From a virus, in the IMG/VR virus record IMGVR_UViG_3300043621_000103, positions 1-25,344 of that record: DNA of 25,344 nt; one strand, written 5' to 3'. This document shows positions 1-7,394 of this stretch, piece after piece (position 1 is the first letter of the stretch; every line of letters starts with the position of its first letter). A program made the position numbers and the translations under genes. The notes beneath the pieces were generated by a model that had not been told where the DNA came from, ran no database searches, and worked only from the letters and a program-made list of their open reading frames with translations.

Positions 1-31
1 CCCCCCTACTCCCCCCCAGCACCATGATGGC

Positions 32-247
32 GTGGATACAAAGGTCGCGATCGTCTCTACGTGGCTGACGATCGCGCAAGCGGGCGTCTACGCCCAGGTC
101 GGAGTCAAGCGCCTGTATCTCGAAGTGCAACTGCACCGGCTTCGGGCGGCTCGGGTGGGAGATCGCTGCGCTGATCTCCGCTTCCGTCGGGAGTGGATCG
201 ATGCGTGGCTCGAGGCGTCGACCGACCCTGAGGGACCGCTGCGATGA
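32..247 (+). CDS. Excisionase-like helix-turn-helix DNA-binding protein
   Basis: 71 residues from a GTG start at 32. From about residue 11 the protein reads WLTIAQAGVYAQVGVKRLYL and then a basic stretch ending in FRREWIDAWLEAS, the pattern of the HTH_17/MerR-like excisionase domain (winged helix, 'Trp-Leu-Thr...Ala-Ala-Xaa-Tyr' opening, final 'Arg-Arg-Glu-Trp-hydrophobic' helix). No ATG is in frame upstream within the window and no clear Shine-Dalgarno is seen, so the true start may be elsewhere. Its stop overlaps the next start as ATGA, and the integrase follows, so the three form one operon. By position it is a good candidate for a recombination directionality factor or a small regulator of the integrase; which of these cannot be told from sequence. 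Confidence 0.7.
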   Translation: MDTKVAIVSTWLTIAQAGVYAQVGVKRLYLEVQLHRLRAARVGDRCADLRFRREWIDAWLEASTDPEGPLR

Positions 248-477
248 GCCGTGTCCCGACGGAGCGGTTCATCGTCGCGGAGCTCTCGAAGAACTGGATC
301 GGTGGACAGGAAGTCACGCCGGGATCGGGATTGATCGCGCAGCAATTCGAGCGGGTGATCGCGCACAACGAGACACGTGGGTATCGCCTCCTCTCCTTCA
401 GCCTGCATCGAATGATGACGCGCCCCGACGAACTGAACGAAACGATCATCGCCGTCTTCGAGCGGCACATGGAGTGA
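244..477 (+). CDS. Small DUF4177-like protein between excisionase and integrase
   Basis: 77 residues. The ATG overlaps the preceding stop (ATGA). The layout is a beta strand at residues 7-13 (RFIVAEL), a helix with 'LIAQQFERVIAHNETRGYRLLSFSL', and a closing strand 'ETIIAVFER'. This resembles the small DUF4177-like alpha/beta proteins in which a 'GWELVSV' strand precedes a final 'IAVFRR' strand. The function of that family is unknown. Its stop lies 2 bases before the integrase start, and its last codons (GGAG) supply the integrase ribosome binding site, so the two are probably translationally coupled. The family assignment is by eye. Confidence 0.6.
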   Translation: MSRVPTERFIVAELSKNWIGGQEVTPGSGLIAQQFERVIAHNETRGYRLLSFSLHRMMTRPDELNETIIAVFERHME

Positions 478-479
478 AC

Positions 480-1643
480 ATGGATGAGAACGCCCGCCCC
501 ACCAAGACTGAACTCGGACCCGGTATCCGTCGTGACGCAACGAGCTGGCAAGTGTTTGCCGTGGTTAATGGACGGTTCGTCTCGAAGCGGTACCCGCTCG
601 ATACGCCGCTCGCAAAGCTACCGCAGTACCGCGCGACGTTGATTGCCAAGGCGAAGGCTGCGCCCGTCGTCTCACGGCCGCCCGTTGGGGCCACACTGGC
701 CGAAGATGCGACGGCCTATCTCGATCTTATTCGCGGGATGGCAAGCATCGAGGACCAGGCGTACCACATTGGTCAATGGGTGGAGCGACTGGGTCATCGC
801 ACGCGGAAGAGTCTCACCTCGCGGGATCTGCGCGAACAGCTCGAATATTGGCGGCGGCAGGGGCGCGCCGATGGCACCGGCGGCTTAGCGAATAGTTCGC
901 TGAATCGACGCCGCACGGCGTTGATGGCGCTGTACACGATGCTGGACGGCAAGTCCGCGGTGAATATCGTCAAGGACGTGCCGACGTACGATGAGCGCGA
1001 TAACGTGCAGATCCGCGCACAGCCGATTGAGGTCATGGCGCGGATCATTCGGCATACGGTGCCACGGTCCAAGACGCGCGCCCGGCTCCGCGTCTTGCAG
1101 TGGACGGGCTGGCCGGCCCAGCTCGTCATGGAAATCACGTATGAGGATGTCGATTGGCGTCACGGCACCGTGCGCGCCCATCGGCGCAAAAAGGGCAAGG
1201 GGATGCCCGAGAAAATGGTCCCGGTCCTACCGCGGGCGTTGATTGCGCTCCGACAATTCTTCAGGCTCGGGGCCGAAGGTCGCTTCTCGACCAGTTCGAT
1301 GTACAAGTCCTTTGCCGCGGCGCTCGCGCAAGAACAAGCGCGACGGGTCCGATGGGACCTCCCGGCCTTGCCCCATGTCCATCCGTACACCCTGCGACAT
1401 ACCTTCGGGACCTGGGCGGCGAAATTGATGAAGGATGATCGGACGTTGCGGGAGATGCTGCGGACGAACTCTATTGATCGGTACACCGAAGGAACGATGG
1501 ACGCACGGATGACCGCGGCGCGGGACCTCTTGGCCCAGGCGCTCAAGCCCAAATTGTTCGATCCGCAGCTTCCCTCACCTCACGCGCGGCTCACGTGGAT
1601 ACCCGACGAGCGACAGGCCCGCTTGGTCAAGAAACCACGATAA
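480..1643 (+). CDS. int: Phage integrase, atypical tyrosine recombinase
   Basis: 387 residues, starting at the ATG with GGAG six bases upstream; the reading frame stays open further upstream, but that part overlaps two better genes. Residues 70-170 form an SAM-like core-binding domain. The catalytic domain runs from about 180: TGWPAQLVMEITYEDVDW (209-226), the basic beta hairpin RRKKGKG (235-241), HPYTLRHTFGTWA (301-313) and the presumed nucleophile Tyr335 in DRYTEG. Compared with the usual R-K-H-R-H-Y set, Pro212 stands where 'TGxR' normally has Arg I, Tyr303 stands where 'HxLR' has His, and no 'GH' precedes Tyr335. Arg306 and the hairpin Lys remain. A tRNA-derived att core lies 130 bases downstream, which supports a working site-specific integrase with a variant active site. 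Confidence 0.92.
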   Translation: MDENARPTKTELGPGIRRDATSWQVFAVVNGRFVSKRYPLDTPLAKLPQYRATLIAKAKAAPVVSRPPVGATLAEDATAYLDLIRGMASIEDQAYHIGQWVERLGHRTRKSLTSRDLREQLEYWRRQGRADGTGGLANSSLNRRRTALMALYTMLDGKSAVNIVKDVPTYDERDNVQIRAQPIEVMARIIRHTVPRSKTRARLRVLQWTGWPAQLVMEITYEDVDWRHGTVRAHRRKKGKGMPEKMVPVLPRALIALRQFFRLGAEGRFSTSSMYKSFAAALAQEQARRVRWDLPALPHVHPYTLRHTFGTWAAKLMKDDRTLREMLRTNSIDRYTEGTMDARMTAARDLLAQALKPKLFDPQLPSPHARLTWIPDERQARLVKKPR

Positions 1644-1647
1644 GGCC

Positions 1648-1721
1648 ACCTTGCCATGGCAAGGTTCCCCGGGCTGGCGCGGGGCGAATTGGGGCCGTTT
1701 GGCAAGGTGTTTCGGCAAGGT
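1648..1721 (+). repeat. Four GGCAAGGT repeats, probable integrase arm-binding sites
   Basis: GGCAAGGT occurs at 1658-1665, 1701-1708 and 1714-1721, and in inverted form (ACCTTGCC) at 1648-1655. The first inverted pair makes an 18-bp perfect palindrome, 1648-1665, centred on CCATGG. The last two copies are in direct orientation 13 bases apart. The cluster starts four bases after the integrase stop and ends before the IHF site and att core, where arm-type sites of lambda-like integrases are found. The palindrome could also act as a short terminator for int, but no T-run follows it. Confidence 0.6.
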
Positions 1722-1752
1722 TTTCGCCTCGTACGGACCGCAAGATATTCTG

Positions 1753-1765
1753 TAAGTGATTGATT
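1753..1765 (-). promoter_or_regulatory. Perfect IHF consensus site in attP
   Basis: On the minus strand these 13 bases read AATCAATCACTTA, an exact match to the IHF consensus WATCAANNNNTTR. The surrounding 1741-1770 stretch is much more AT-rich than the rest of the window. It lies between the GGCAAGGT repeats and the tRNA-derived core, the expected place for an architectural bend that brings arm-bound integrase onto the core. Confidence 0.6.
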
Positions 1766-1774
1766 CTAAAGGTA

Positions 1775-1816
1775 TGGGCCGCGGTGGGATTGAACCACCG
1801 ACCCTCTGGTTAAAAG
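1775..1816 (-). other. attP: Phage attachment site core: 3' half of tRNA-Lys(TTT)
   Basis: Read on the minus strand from 1816 to 1775 this is a tRNA from the anticodon loop to the discriminator base: anticodon loop CTTTTAA (anticodon TTT, Lys), stem strand CCAGA, 5-base variable loop GGGTC, T-arm GGTGG-TTCAATC-CCACC with correct pairing, acceptor strand GCGGCCC and discriminator A; no CCA is encoded. The 5' half is missing: bases beyond 1816 do not form a D-arm or an acceptor strand, and the upstream bases leave a mismatch in the anticodon stem. It is therefore a tRNA fragment carried as an attachment core. The 3' end faces int, so integration would rebuild the host tRNA next to int and leave this fragment at the structural-gene end. 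Confidence 0.85.
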
Positions 1817-1827
1817 CCCGATTGGTA

Positions 1828-1883
1828 TTGCAAATTACCTAGCATTTTTGCAATTTTCGTCTCTGGGCAACTGTTGGGCAACT
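1828..1883 (+). repeat. Short direct repeats on the far arm of attP
   Basis: TTGCAA occurs at 1828-1833 and 1848-1853, 20 bases apart, each followed by AT-rich bases. TGGGCAACT occurs at 1864-1872 and 1875-1883, 11 bases apart. The pairs lie on the side of the core away from int, in the gene-free stretch before the first structural gene. They could be integrase, excisionase or host-factor sites. The second pair shares only GGCAA with the arm repeats on the other side, so its assignment is tentative. Confidence 0.35.
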
Positions 1884-1934
1884 TCGATGCCTTGGGCCCG
1901 ACACGACGACAGACTTTCGCCCCTCGCGCGCCCC

Positions 1935-2132
1935 TCAAATCAACGCAAACGTGCGCAACAACCAGAGCACGATCAGGAGCACCACGACGACGGTCAATAG
2001 TGTCTTGATGGGCGGCGCCATCGGCACGTACGTGTTGACGAGCCAGAGGCACACGCCGAGCACGACGATGACGACGAGCAGCCGGACGATGTCGGGCGTC
2101 ACGAGCGATTGGAGCGCGAGGGTCGTCAGCAT
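1935..2132 (-). CDS. Small two-helix membrane protein (Thivi_2564-like)
   Basis: 65 residues with a strong Shine-Dalgarno (AAGGAG, about 8 bases upstream). Two hydrophobic segments, about residues 17-34 and 43-61, are joined by a short NTYVPMAPPIK turn. The 'CLWLVNTYVPM...IKTLLTVVVVLLIVLWLL' pattern resembles the Thivi_2564 family of small bacterial membrane proteins of unknown function. It is the last gene of the leftward structural array, 15 bases after the 1071-residue virion protein. Its size and topology would fit a holin or other lysis-helper, but no endolysin is next to it, so that role is only a possibility. Confidence 0.75.
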   Translation of the reverse strand: MLTTLALQSLVTPDIVRLLVVIVVLGVCLWLVNTYVPMAPPIKTLLTVVVVLLIVLWLLRTFALI

Positions 2133-2147
2133 GGGGTCTCCTTGGGG

Positions 2148-5100
2148 TTAGAACGGCGTCCACCATTTCTCGCCCGGGCGCACGTCTAAGGCGCCCTCGA
2201 GGATGCTTTTCAGGTCGTACAGTTTGGCGTCCGGCCGGGCCCGCTGGCCGGTCGCTTCTTGAATCGCGTGGTTCACTTCTTCCAGAAACTCCGACAGCCC
2301 CTGCCATCGGTGTTCGAACTGCGGATGCTGTTGGAGATGTTCCAACATGCGGTCGGCGGACAGGCCGCCCTTCATGCGCAGAATGCCGGGGGCGCCTGGG
2401 AGCCCGGCCACGGGGCGCGGCATGTAGCGATTCTTGCCGGCCTGCGCGCCGCGTCTGATGAGTTTCGATCCCTTGGTGAGCGATTCGAGCATGGTGCGGA
2501 TTTCCCCGCGCATTCCCGTGTCCGCTTCCATGCCGAGCCCGCCCGCCCGGGAAATCTCCGTGAGCAGATCGCTGTGGTCGTTCAGGTACGAGTCGTCTGC
2601 CAGTTGACGGGCGACATCCTTGGCCTTCTCGATCGCGAGGCGATATTCGGTCGCTAGGTCGTCGGGCGTGCCTTCGAAGCCTTGCTGTCGGGCGTCGGCG
2701 AGGAGTCCTTCGAAGTGTTCAGCAAGGGATGGGGGAATCGCTTCAACCCCAGTTTTCGGAGCGCCACTTGCACCGCCTCCGGGAACGGATGCCCGTCGAT
2801 CAGGGCGTTCCGCAAATGGCGTATCGCCCGCTGGTACAGATGATTGGGCGTCGGCGGGGACTGGGGTGCCACGAGCGTCTCCTGTCGATGATAGTGCGTT
2901 CTGCTGTTCGAGGGCGTTCCAATCGGCGTCGCTCAGCGGCGTGAGCACGCGCGCCGTCGGACGGCCCGTCTTGAACGACTTCGCCGGCGCGACCGGCGCG
3001 GCGACTGCCGCCTCGCCCAACGACGACTCGGCCATGTTGAGTGCCTGGTTGACTTCGGGCAACAGCACCTTGGTCGCCCACGACGTGGAATTCGGGCCAC
3101 GAAGATGCGCGGCCATCGCTTCCAACGCTTCAGGCGTCGCCTCGGCGAACCGTGCGCGCCAGTCGGCCACAGGGATGTCCGACACGCCCGTTTTCATCAG
3201 ACTGCCGCGGAGCTGTCCCACGAGGTCGGTGCCGGTCGCGGGCGTCGCGCTCGTGGCCGCCTGCGGCGGTGGGGACACCGCTGGAGGCGTCGTGGGCGGC
3301 GGGGCCGGCGTCGATGGCGCGGCGGGCGTGGATGGTGGTACGGGCCGCTCAGGCGGTGTGTACGTGTCCGGGGGACCCGCCGGCGGCGTGCCGCGCTCGA
3401 GCTCCGCGATGGCCAGCGCCCGTTCTTCGGGCGGCAAGCTCAAGATGTCGTTGATGAGGTTCGGTTGCTGGCCGGTCCCGCGGCTGATGTCCTCGCCCTG
3501 GTAGAACCGTTTGAGTTCCTCCCACGTCGTCGGCAGCACCTGGTCAGGGATGGTCGGCGCACGGAAATCTGGTGCTTCGTTGCCGGCGGGCATTTCGCGC
3601 ACGGCGGGGCCCAACTGCCGCGGCGGTGCGGGGGGCAAGCCGAGCGGGGGCGTGCCTGGGGGCAAGCCCGCCGGCCCCTCGGGCGGCAGGACGGTGACGG
3701 TGGACCGCGGGCCTGGTCCTGACGGTTGCCAACGTGGAAAGCCGACGCCCGTCGGCGGTGGACCTGTGGGCAATCCTGGCCCGGCTGGCGGGCCACCTGG
3801 ACCGCCTGGCGGCATGACCGTGACGGTCGGCCTCTGGCCTGGCAGCGCCGGAAACTGCACCGCCGGCTGCCCTTCGAGATTCCTCGTCGCCCGCTCAATG
3901 ACGACGTTGCGTGGCTTCGGGCCGCGTGTAATCGCATTCGCGGCGACCTCTCCCCCTTCGCGCGCCACGGCGCCGAGTGACACCGCGCCCGGCGTCCCGA
4001 AGATGCTCCCCGTAAACGCGCCGCCAATGGTCGCGCCCTGCTTGACCAGTTGGGCCAGAATCCGCTGACCGATACCAGCGGTCCCGGGGGCTCGCACAGC
4101 CGTGTCCCCCTGTAATCGCTTGTTGTACGCCGAGCCACGGGTCTCAATCAGCGCGCCTTCGTCCGCGCGCAACTTCTGAATATCCGGCACGCCCAACTGG
4201 TCGAGTCGCTCATAGATGATCTGTCGCGCGTGCTCGGCGCCGAGCTCGAGCGCCCGGAACACGGGATCGCTCTGGCGCATCGCGGCGACATCGTATTTGG
4301 TTTCACTCAGCGTCTTGCGGAGTTCGCTATTGAGGCGCAGCAACCTGTCGTACAGGTCCGGCAGCGTCATCGGCTGATCGAGGCCCAGCGTCTCGATGGC
4401 CTTCATGCCTTTCTCGATGTCGGTCGCGCGGGTGCCCATGCCGCGCACGGGCGGCGCGTTCGGTGTCGGGCCAGGCCCGCCGACATCCAAGGCGTGTTCA
4501 ATGTCCCGCAGCGGGACCTGCACGATCTCATTCGGGAAGTGATCGACCGCCGACTGGACGTGCGTTTCGATCTTGCGGATCGCTGAATCCTTCGCGGCGA
4601 CCAGGTCTTCGACGGTGGCGATCGGCGTCACCGCATGCTCGGCGGCCATGTGCGGCATGGTCGTCTTGACCTGTGCCGCATCCATGTCGGGAAACGCCTG
4701 CTTCATCAACTTGACGTACGCCGCTTCGCGGCCCGCTTGCGTGGCCGCGGCGCGCGCCGGCGCGCCAGCCGCGTACGCCTTGGCCGCAGACTCGCCCGCT
4801 GGGACGAGCGCCAAATTCGTGAGCGTGGCGGCTTCTGATCCCAGCGCGGGCCCGATGAGCTCGGACAACGGCTTCGACGTATCGCGCAGGAGGTCGCCGG
4901 TGCGGTTGATCTGCGAGCCAATCCCGAACGGCAGCATGCCCGCCGCGTGCTGGATGGCCGACAAGATATTTTCCGTGCGGGCGCCGGGTTGGTTCCAGAT
5001 GGCCTGCAAGTCGCGCTCGAACGCCGGTACGCCCTCGGCTCCAGTGAGGCTGCCCAGTGCCCCTCTTACCGTGTCGATCGGATGCGTCACCAGCCCCTTT

Positions 5101-5363
5101 GCGAGGTCGATGAGGCCAGGATTGATGCCGGCTTCGTATTGCCCGGCGAACGTGTCAGGCGACGCCGGGGCGCGGCCCATCTTCTTGTCGAAGCGTTCCT
5201 TGATGGCCTCGGCTTCGGTGCGCGGCTTGGGGGGCAGCGCGCCAAAGCGGTTGGCAATCGCGTCTTCAATTTCCTGTGGCGTTTGCGTCGAGGGGATCGG
5301 CGGCAGCGCACCAAAGCGTTTCGCGATCGCGTCTTCGATCTCTTGGGGCGTCTGCGGAGGCAT
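2148..5363 (-). CDS. Large low-complexity protein, probable internal virion (ejection) protein
   Basis: 1071 residues, separated from the gene before it by 2 bases. The N-terminus carries two near-identical units, TPQEIEDAIA(K/N)RFGALPP, at about residues 4-21 and 27-44, with a degenerate third copy. Residues about 80-450 are Ala-rich and helical, with a Gly/Ala hydrophobic patch (IGQRILAQLVKQGATIGGAF). Residues about 500-720 are Pro/Gly-rich, including two copies of a 'TVTV(M/L)PPxGPxG' motif. The C-terminus returns to helical sequence and ends in KWWTPF. Position at the end of the tail cluster and the mix of helical and disordered regions fit the large proteins that short-tailed phages eject with their DNA. 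No catalytic motif is recognised, and the role is inferred from context. Confidence 0.72.
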   Translation of the reverse strand: MPPQTPQEIEDAIAKRFGALPPIPSTQTPQEIEDAIANRFGALPPKPRTEAEAIKERFDKKMGRAPASPDTFAGQYEAGINPGLIDLAKGLVTHPIDTVRGALGSLTGAEGVPAFERDLQAIWNQPGARTENILSAIQHAAGMLPFGIGSQINRTGDLLRDTSKPLSELIGPALGSEAATLTNLALVPAGESAAKAYAAGAPARAAATQAGREAAYVKLMKQAFPDMDAAQVKTTMPHMAAEHAVTPIATVEDLVAAKDSAIRKIETHVQSAVDHFPNEIVQVPLRDIEHALDVGGPGPTPNAPPVRGMGTRATDIEKGMKAIETLGLDQPMTLPDLYDRLLRLNSELRKTLSETKYDVAAMRQSDPVFRALELGAEHARQIIYERLDQLGVPDIQKLRADEGALIETRGSAYNKRLQGDTAVRAPGTAGIGQRILAQLVKQGATIGGAFTGSIFGTPGAVSLGAVAREGGEVAANAITRGPKPRNVVIERATRNLEGQPAVQFPALPGQRPTVTVMPPGGPGGPPAGPGLPTGPPPTGVGFPRWQPSGPGPRSTVTVLPPEGPAGLPPGTPPLGLPPAPPRQLGPAVREMPAGNEAPDFRAPTIPDQVLPTTWEELKRFYQGEDISRGTGQQPNLINDILSLPPEERALAIAELERGTPPAGPPDTYTPPERPVPPSTPAAPSTPAPPPTTPPAVSPPPQAATSATPATGTDLVGQLRGSLMKTGVSDIPVADWRARFAEATPEALEAMAAHLRGPNSTSWATKVLLPEVNQALNMAESSLGEAAVAAPVAPAKSFKTGRPTARVLTPLSDADWNALEQQNALSSTGDARGTPVPADAQSSVPAGDTPFAERPDRRASVPGGGASGAPKTGVEAIPPSLAEHFEGLLADARQQGFEGTPDDLATEYRLAIEKAKDVARQLADDSYLNDHSDLLTEISRAGGLGMEADTGMRGEIRTMLESLTKGSKLIRRGAQAGKNRYMPRPVAGLPGAPGILRMKGGLSADRMLEHLQQHPQFEHRWQGLSEFLEEVNHAIQEATGQRARPDAKLYDLKSILEGALDVRPGEKWWTPF

Positions 5364-5365
5364 GG

Positions 5366-7384
5366 CTACTTGTCGAGGCCGGCGGCCTTCATTGCCGCAT
5401 AGGCGGCCTGCGCCTGTTCGACCGTAGGATAGGGACGGGCGACGCCGCTCGGGCCTGTCACGACTTTCCCATTGATCGAGATTTTAGAGGGCTTCGGCGG
5501 CCCACCGGCTGGTCCCGCGCCCGTCTGTCGTCCGGTCCCGCCGGTTCCAGGCGCCGGCGTCGTCGTCGCCGACGGCGCCCCCAATCCGGTGGCGTTGCCG
5601 AGGAAGTTGGCGATGTCCGCCGAGACGGCCGCAATCTGTTTGTTCTGATTGTCGGTCGTCACCTTCATGTCGTTCCGCATCCCTTGCGCCACTTTGGCGA
5701 AGGTCTCGGGCGACTGCGCGGCACTGATGAGTTTGTCCACCTGCTGCGCGGCATAGTCGGTGAGCGCGGCCACGGACCCCGCGCCGCCGCCGGTGACCTT
5801 GGCGTACTCGCGGCCGGCCGTGTAGATGTACAACTGCAAGGCCGCCAACTCGGGATCGCTCGAGAGCGCCTTGTCGCCGGTCGCGAGCCACTGCGTGAAC
5901 GTGTTCTGAATCGGCGTCTTGGTCCGTGGCACGAGCGCCGATTGCGCTTCCGCGAGTTTCAGCGCATCCTCGGCGGCCCCGGCGGCGGCCGCGGTCCGCA
6001 CGTAGAACGTCGTGAGATTGGCGAGGGCGGGCGCCTTGGCTTTGTATTCGGCGCGGAGCAACGGCAGGTCGGTCCCGCTCTGCGCGGCAATCGCGCTGCC
6101 CTTGTTGATGATGGCTTGGCGGGCGCGGCCCATCTGCCCGCTGTTGCTCTGTCCGAGCGACGGCATCATGTTGGTGAGCGCCCACGCCATGCCGCCCTGA
6201 TACAGCGTGTTCGGCGTCAGGCCCGTGGCCGGGTCCATCTTGTTCGCCGTCACGGGATCGGGCCGATCGGCCGTGATCTCTTCGTCCGCAAACTGCCGCG
6301 CCGCGTTCATGTTGATGATGGACTGCGACGGCACCGCGCGAATCTTTTTACCATCCGGGGAGAGGGCCGCCGTGATGGCGCCGGTTTTCGGATTGCGATT
6401 CCCCACGGTCGGCACGCCATCGTCCATGAACGTGACTTGCTGAGTCGAGGGTTCGTCACGGACGGCCGCGGCGGCGTCGCCTCGAAGTTGGTTGCGAAGC
6501 GCCACGATCTCGTTCGGGGTCATCGGCCGACCCAATTCCTTCTGCTTCTGCTGCACGGCGGCGGCCACGTCGGCCTGTTCCTGCTCGAACGCACTCTTGG
6601 CCTTGGGCGTCGTCGCAATCGGTTCCCCGGCCGCGCCGGTGACATCGAGGCCCGCGAGCGCCTGCAAATCGCGGAGCGACTGTCGTTTCCCCGTGGCCGG
6701 GTCAGTGATGGTCGCGTTCGCGGCAACGGCGTCATCGTAGTTGTCGCCCAACTGCGTGCGGACGAGCGCGAGGCGCTCGCGCGCATCCTTCTGCGCCTTG
6801 GTGACCGCCCTGGTCTTATCGAACGTCTGCCCCAGTTGGCTCGTAATGAAGCCCTTCGGCGTGCCGAACGCTTTCTGTGCGGTGTCGTCGGCGACCTGCA
6901 TCACGGCGGCGTACTGCGCCGGATCGTCGATCGATCCGATCTTCCCGAGCAGGTCGGTGATGTAGTTGCCGATGCGCGCCTGGCGATTCGCCTGCTGCTC
7001 CTGCATGCGCGCCTGACGCGCGTCCTCAGTCGCGGCCGTCTGTACATCGAACTCGTACTGCTTCTCTTCGAGCAGCCGTCGCTTTTCGAGTGCCTCGGCG
7101 TACCCGCCCAGGAGGCCGCCGGCCGCCGGCATCCCGCCGCGCTTGGCGGCAATGCCCGCGAGCAGCATCGGAATCGCCTTCACGAGAATCTGCGCGAACC
7201 CCGGCTGGGGCGGTTGCGGACGGGTCGGCATTGGCGCGAGCCCGGTCGGCATGTCTGGGACCGGCGCCATGGGCGGCGCGGGGGCCGGTGTCGGCAGCGC
7301 GACGGGCGCGATCGAGTCCTGCAAGGGCGGCGGCACGCCGACCTGGCTCAACATCCGCGGATCAATCAAATTGGGAATCGCCAT
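5366..7384 (-). CDS. Probable internal virion (DNA-ejection) protein
   Basis: 672 residues. A Pro-rich N-terminus (about 16-62) is followed by a hydrophobic Gly-rich stretch (about 66-95, ILVKAIPMLLAGIAAKRGG), then a Gln/Arg/Glu-rich coiled coil (about 98-135). The C-terminal half (about 400-590) is helical, with the 'SDPELAALQLYIYTAGREYAKVTGGGAGS' and 'AQSPETFAKVAQGMRNDM' pattern seen in large internal virion proteins of many environmental podoviruses. A Gly/Pro linker near 595-630 leads to a short final domain with a 'YPTVEQAQAAYAAMKAAG' helix. It starts 10 bases after the preceding gene. A role in the inner head or in DNA ejection is inferred; no enzyme motif is visible. Confidence 0.7.
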   Translation of the reverse strand: MAIPNLIDPRMLSQVGVPPPLQDSIAPVALPTPAPAPPMAPVPDMPTGLAPMPTRPQPPQPGFAQILVKAIPMLLAGIAAKRGGMPAAGGLLGGYAEALEKRRLLEEKQYEFDVQTAATEDARQARMQEQQANRQARIGNYITDLLGKIGSIDDPAQYAAVMQVADDTAQKAFGTPKGFITSQLGQTFDKTRAVTKAQKDARERLALVRTQLGDNYDDAVAANATITDPATGKRQSLRDLQALAGLDVTGAAGEPIATTPKAKSAFEQEQADVAAAVQQKQKELGRPMTPNEIVALRNQLRGDAAAAVRDEPSTQQVTFMDDGVPTVGNRNPKTGAITAALSPDGKKIRAVPSQSIINMNAARQFADEEITADRPDPVTANKMDPATGLTPNTLYQGGMAWALTNMMPSLGQSNSGQMGRARQAIINKGSAIAAQSGTDLPLLRAEYKAKAPALANLTTFYVRTAAAAGAAEDALKLAEAQSALVPRTKTPIQNTFTQWLATGDKALSSDPELAALQLYIYTAGREYAKVTGGGAGSVAALTDYAAQQVDKLISAAQSPETFAKVAQGMRNDMKVTTDNQNKQIAAVSADIANFLGNATGLGAPSATTTPAPGTGGTGRQTGAGPAGGPPKPSKISINGKVVTGPSGVARPYPTVEQAQAAYAAMKAAGLDK

Positions 7385-7394
7385 ACCGGTCCCG

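Noticed and set aside
1-23. C-runs at the left edge as a possible quadruplex or cohesive-end signal
   Set aside because: Only two C-runs are visible and the edge cuts the region, so no structure or function can be supported.
201-479. 93-residue N-terminal extension of the integrase frame
   Set aside because: It overlaps the two small upstream genes, which have better coding character and ATGA coupling; the ATG at 480 has GGAG upstream.
1648-1721. CRISPR-like array of GGCAAGGT repeats
   Set aside because: The repeats are only 8 bases long, irregularly spaced and partly inverted; position beside int and att fits integrase arm sites.
1775-1850. A complete tRNA gene
   Set aside because: Only the 3' half is present; bases beyond 1816 do not form a D-arm or acceptor strand and leave a mismatch in the anticodon stem.
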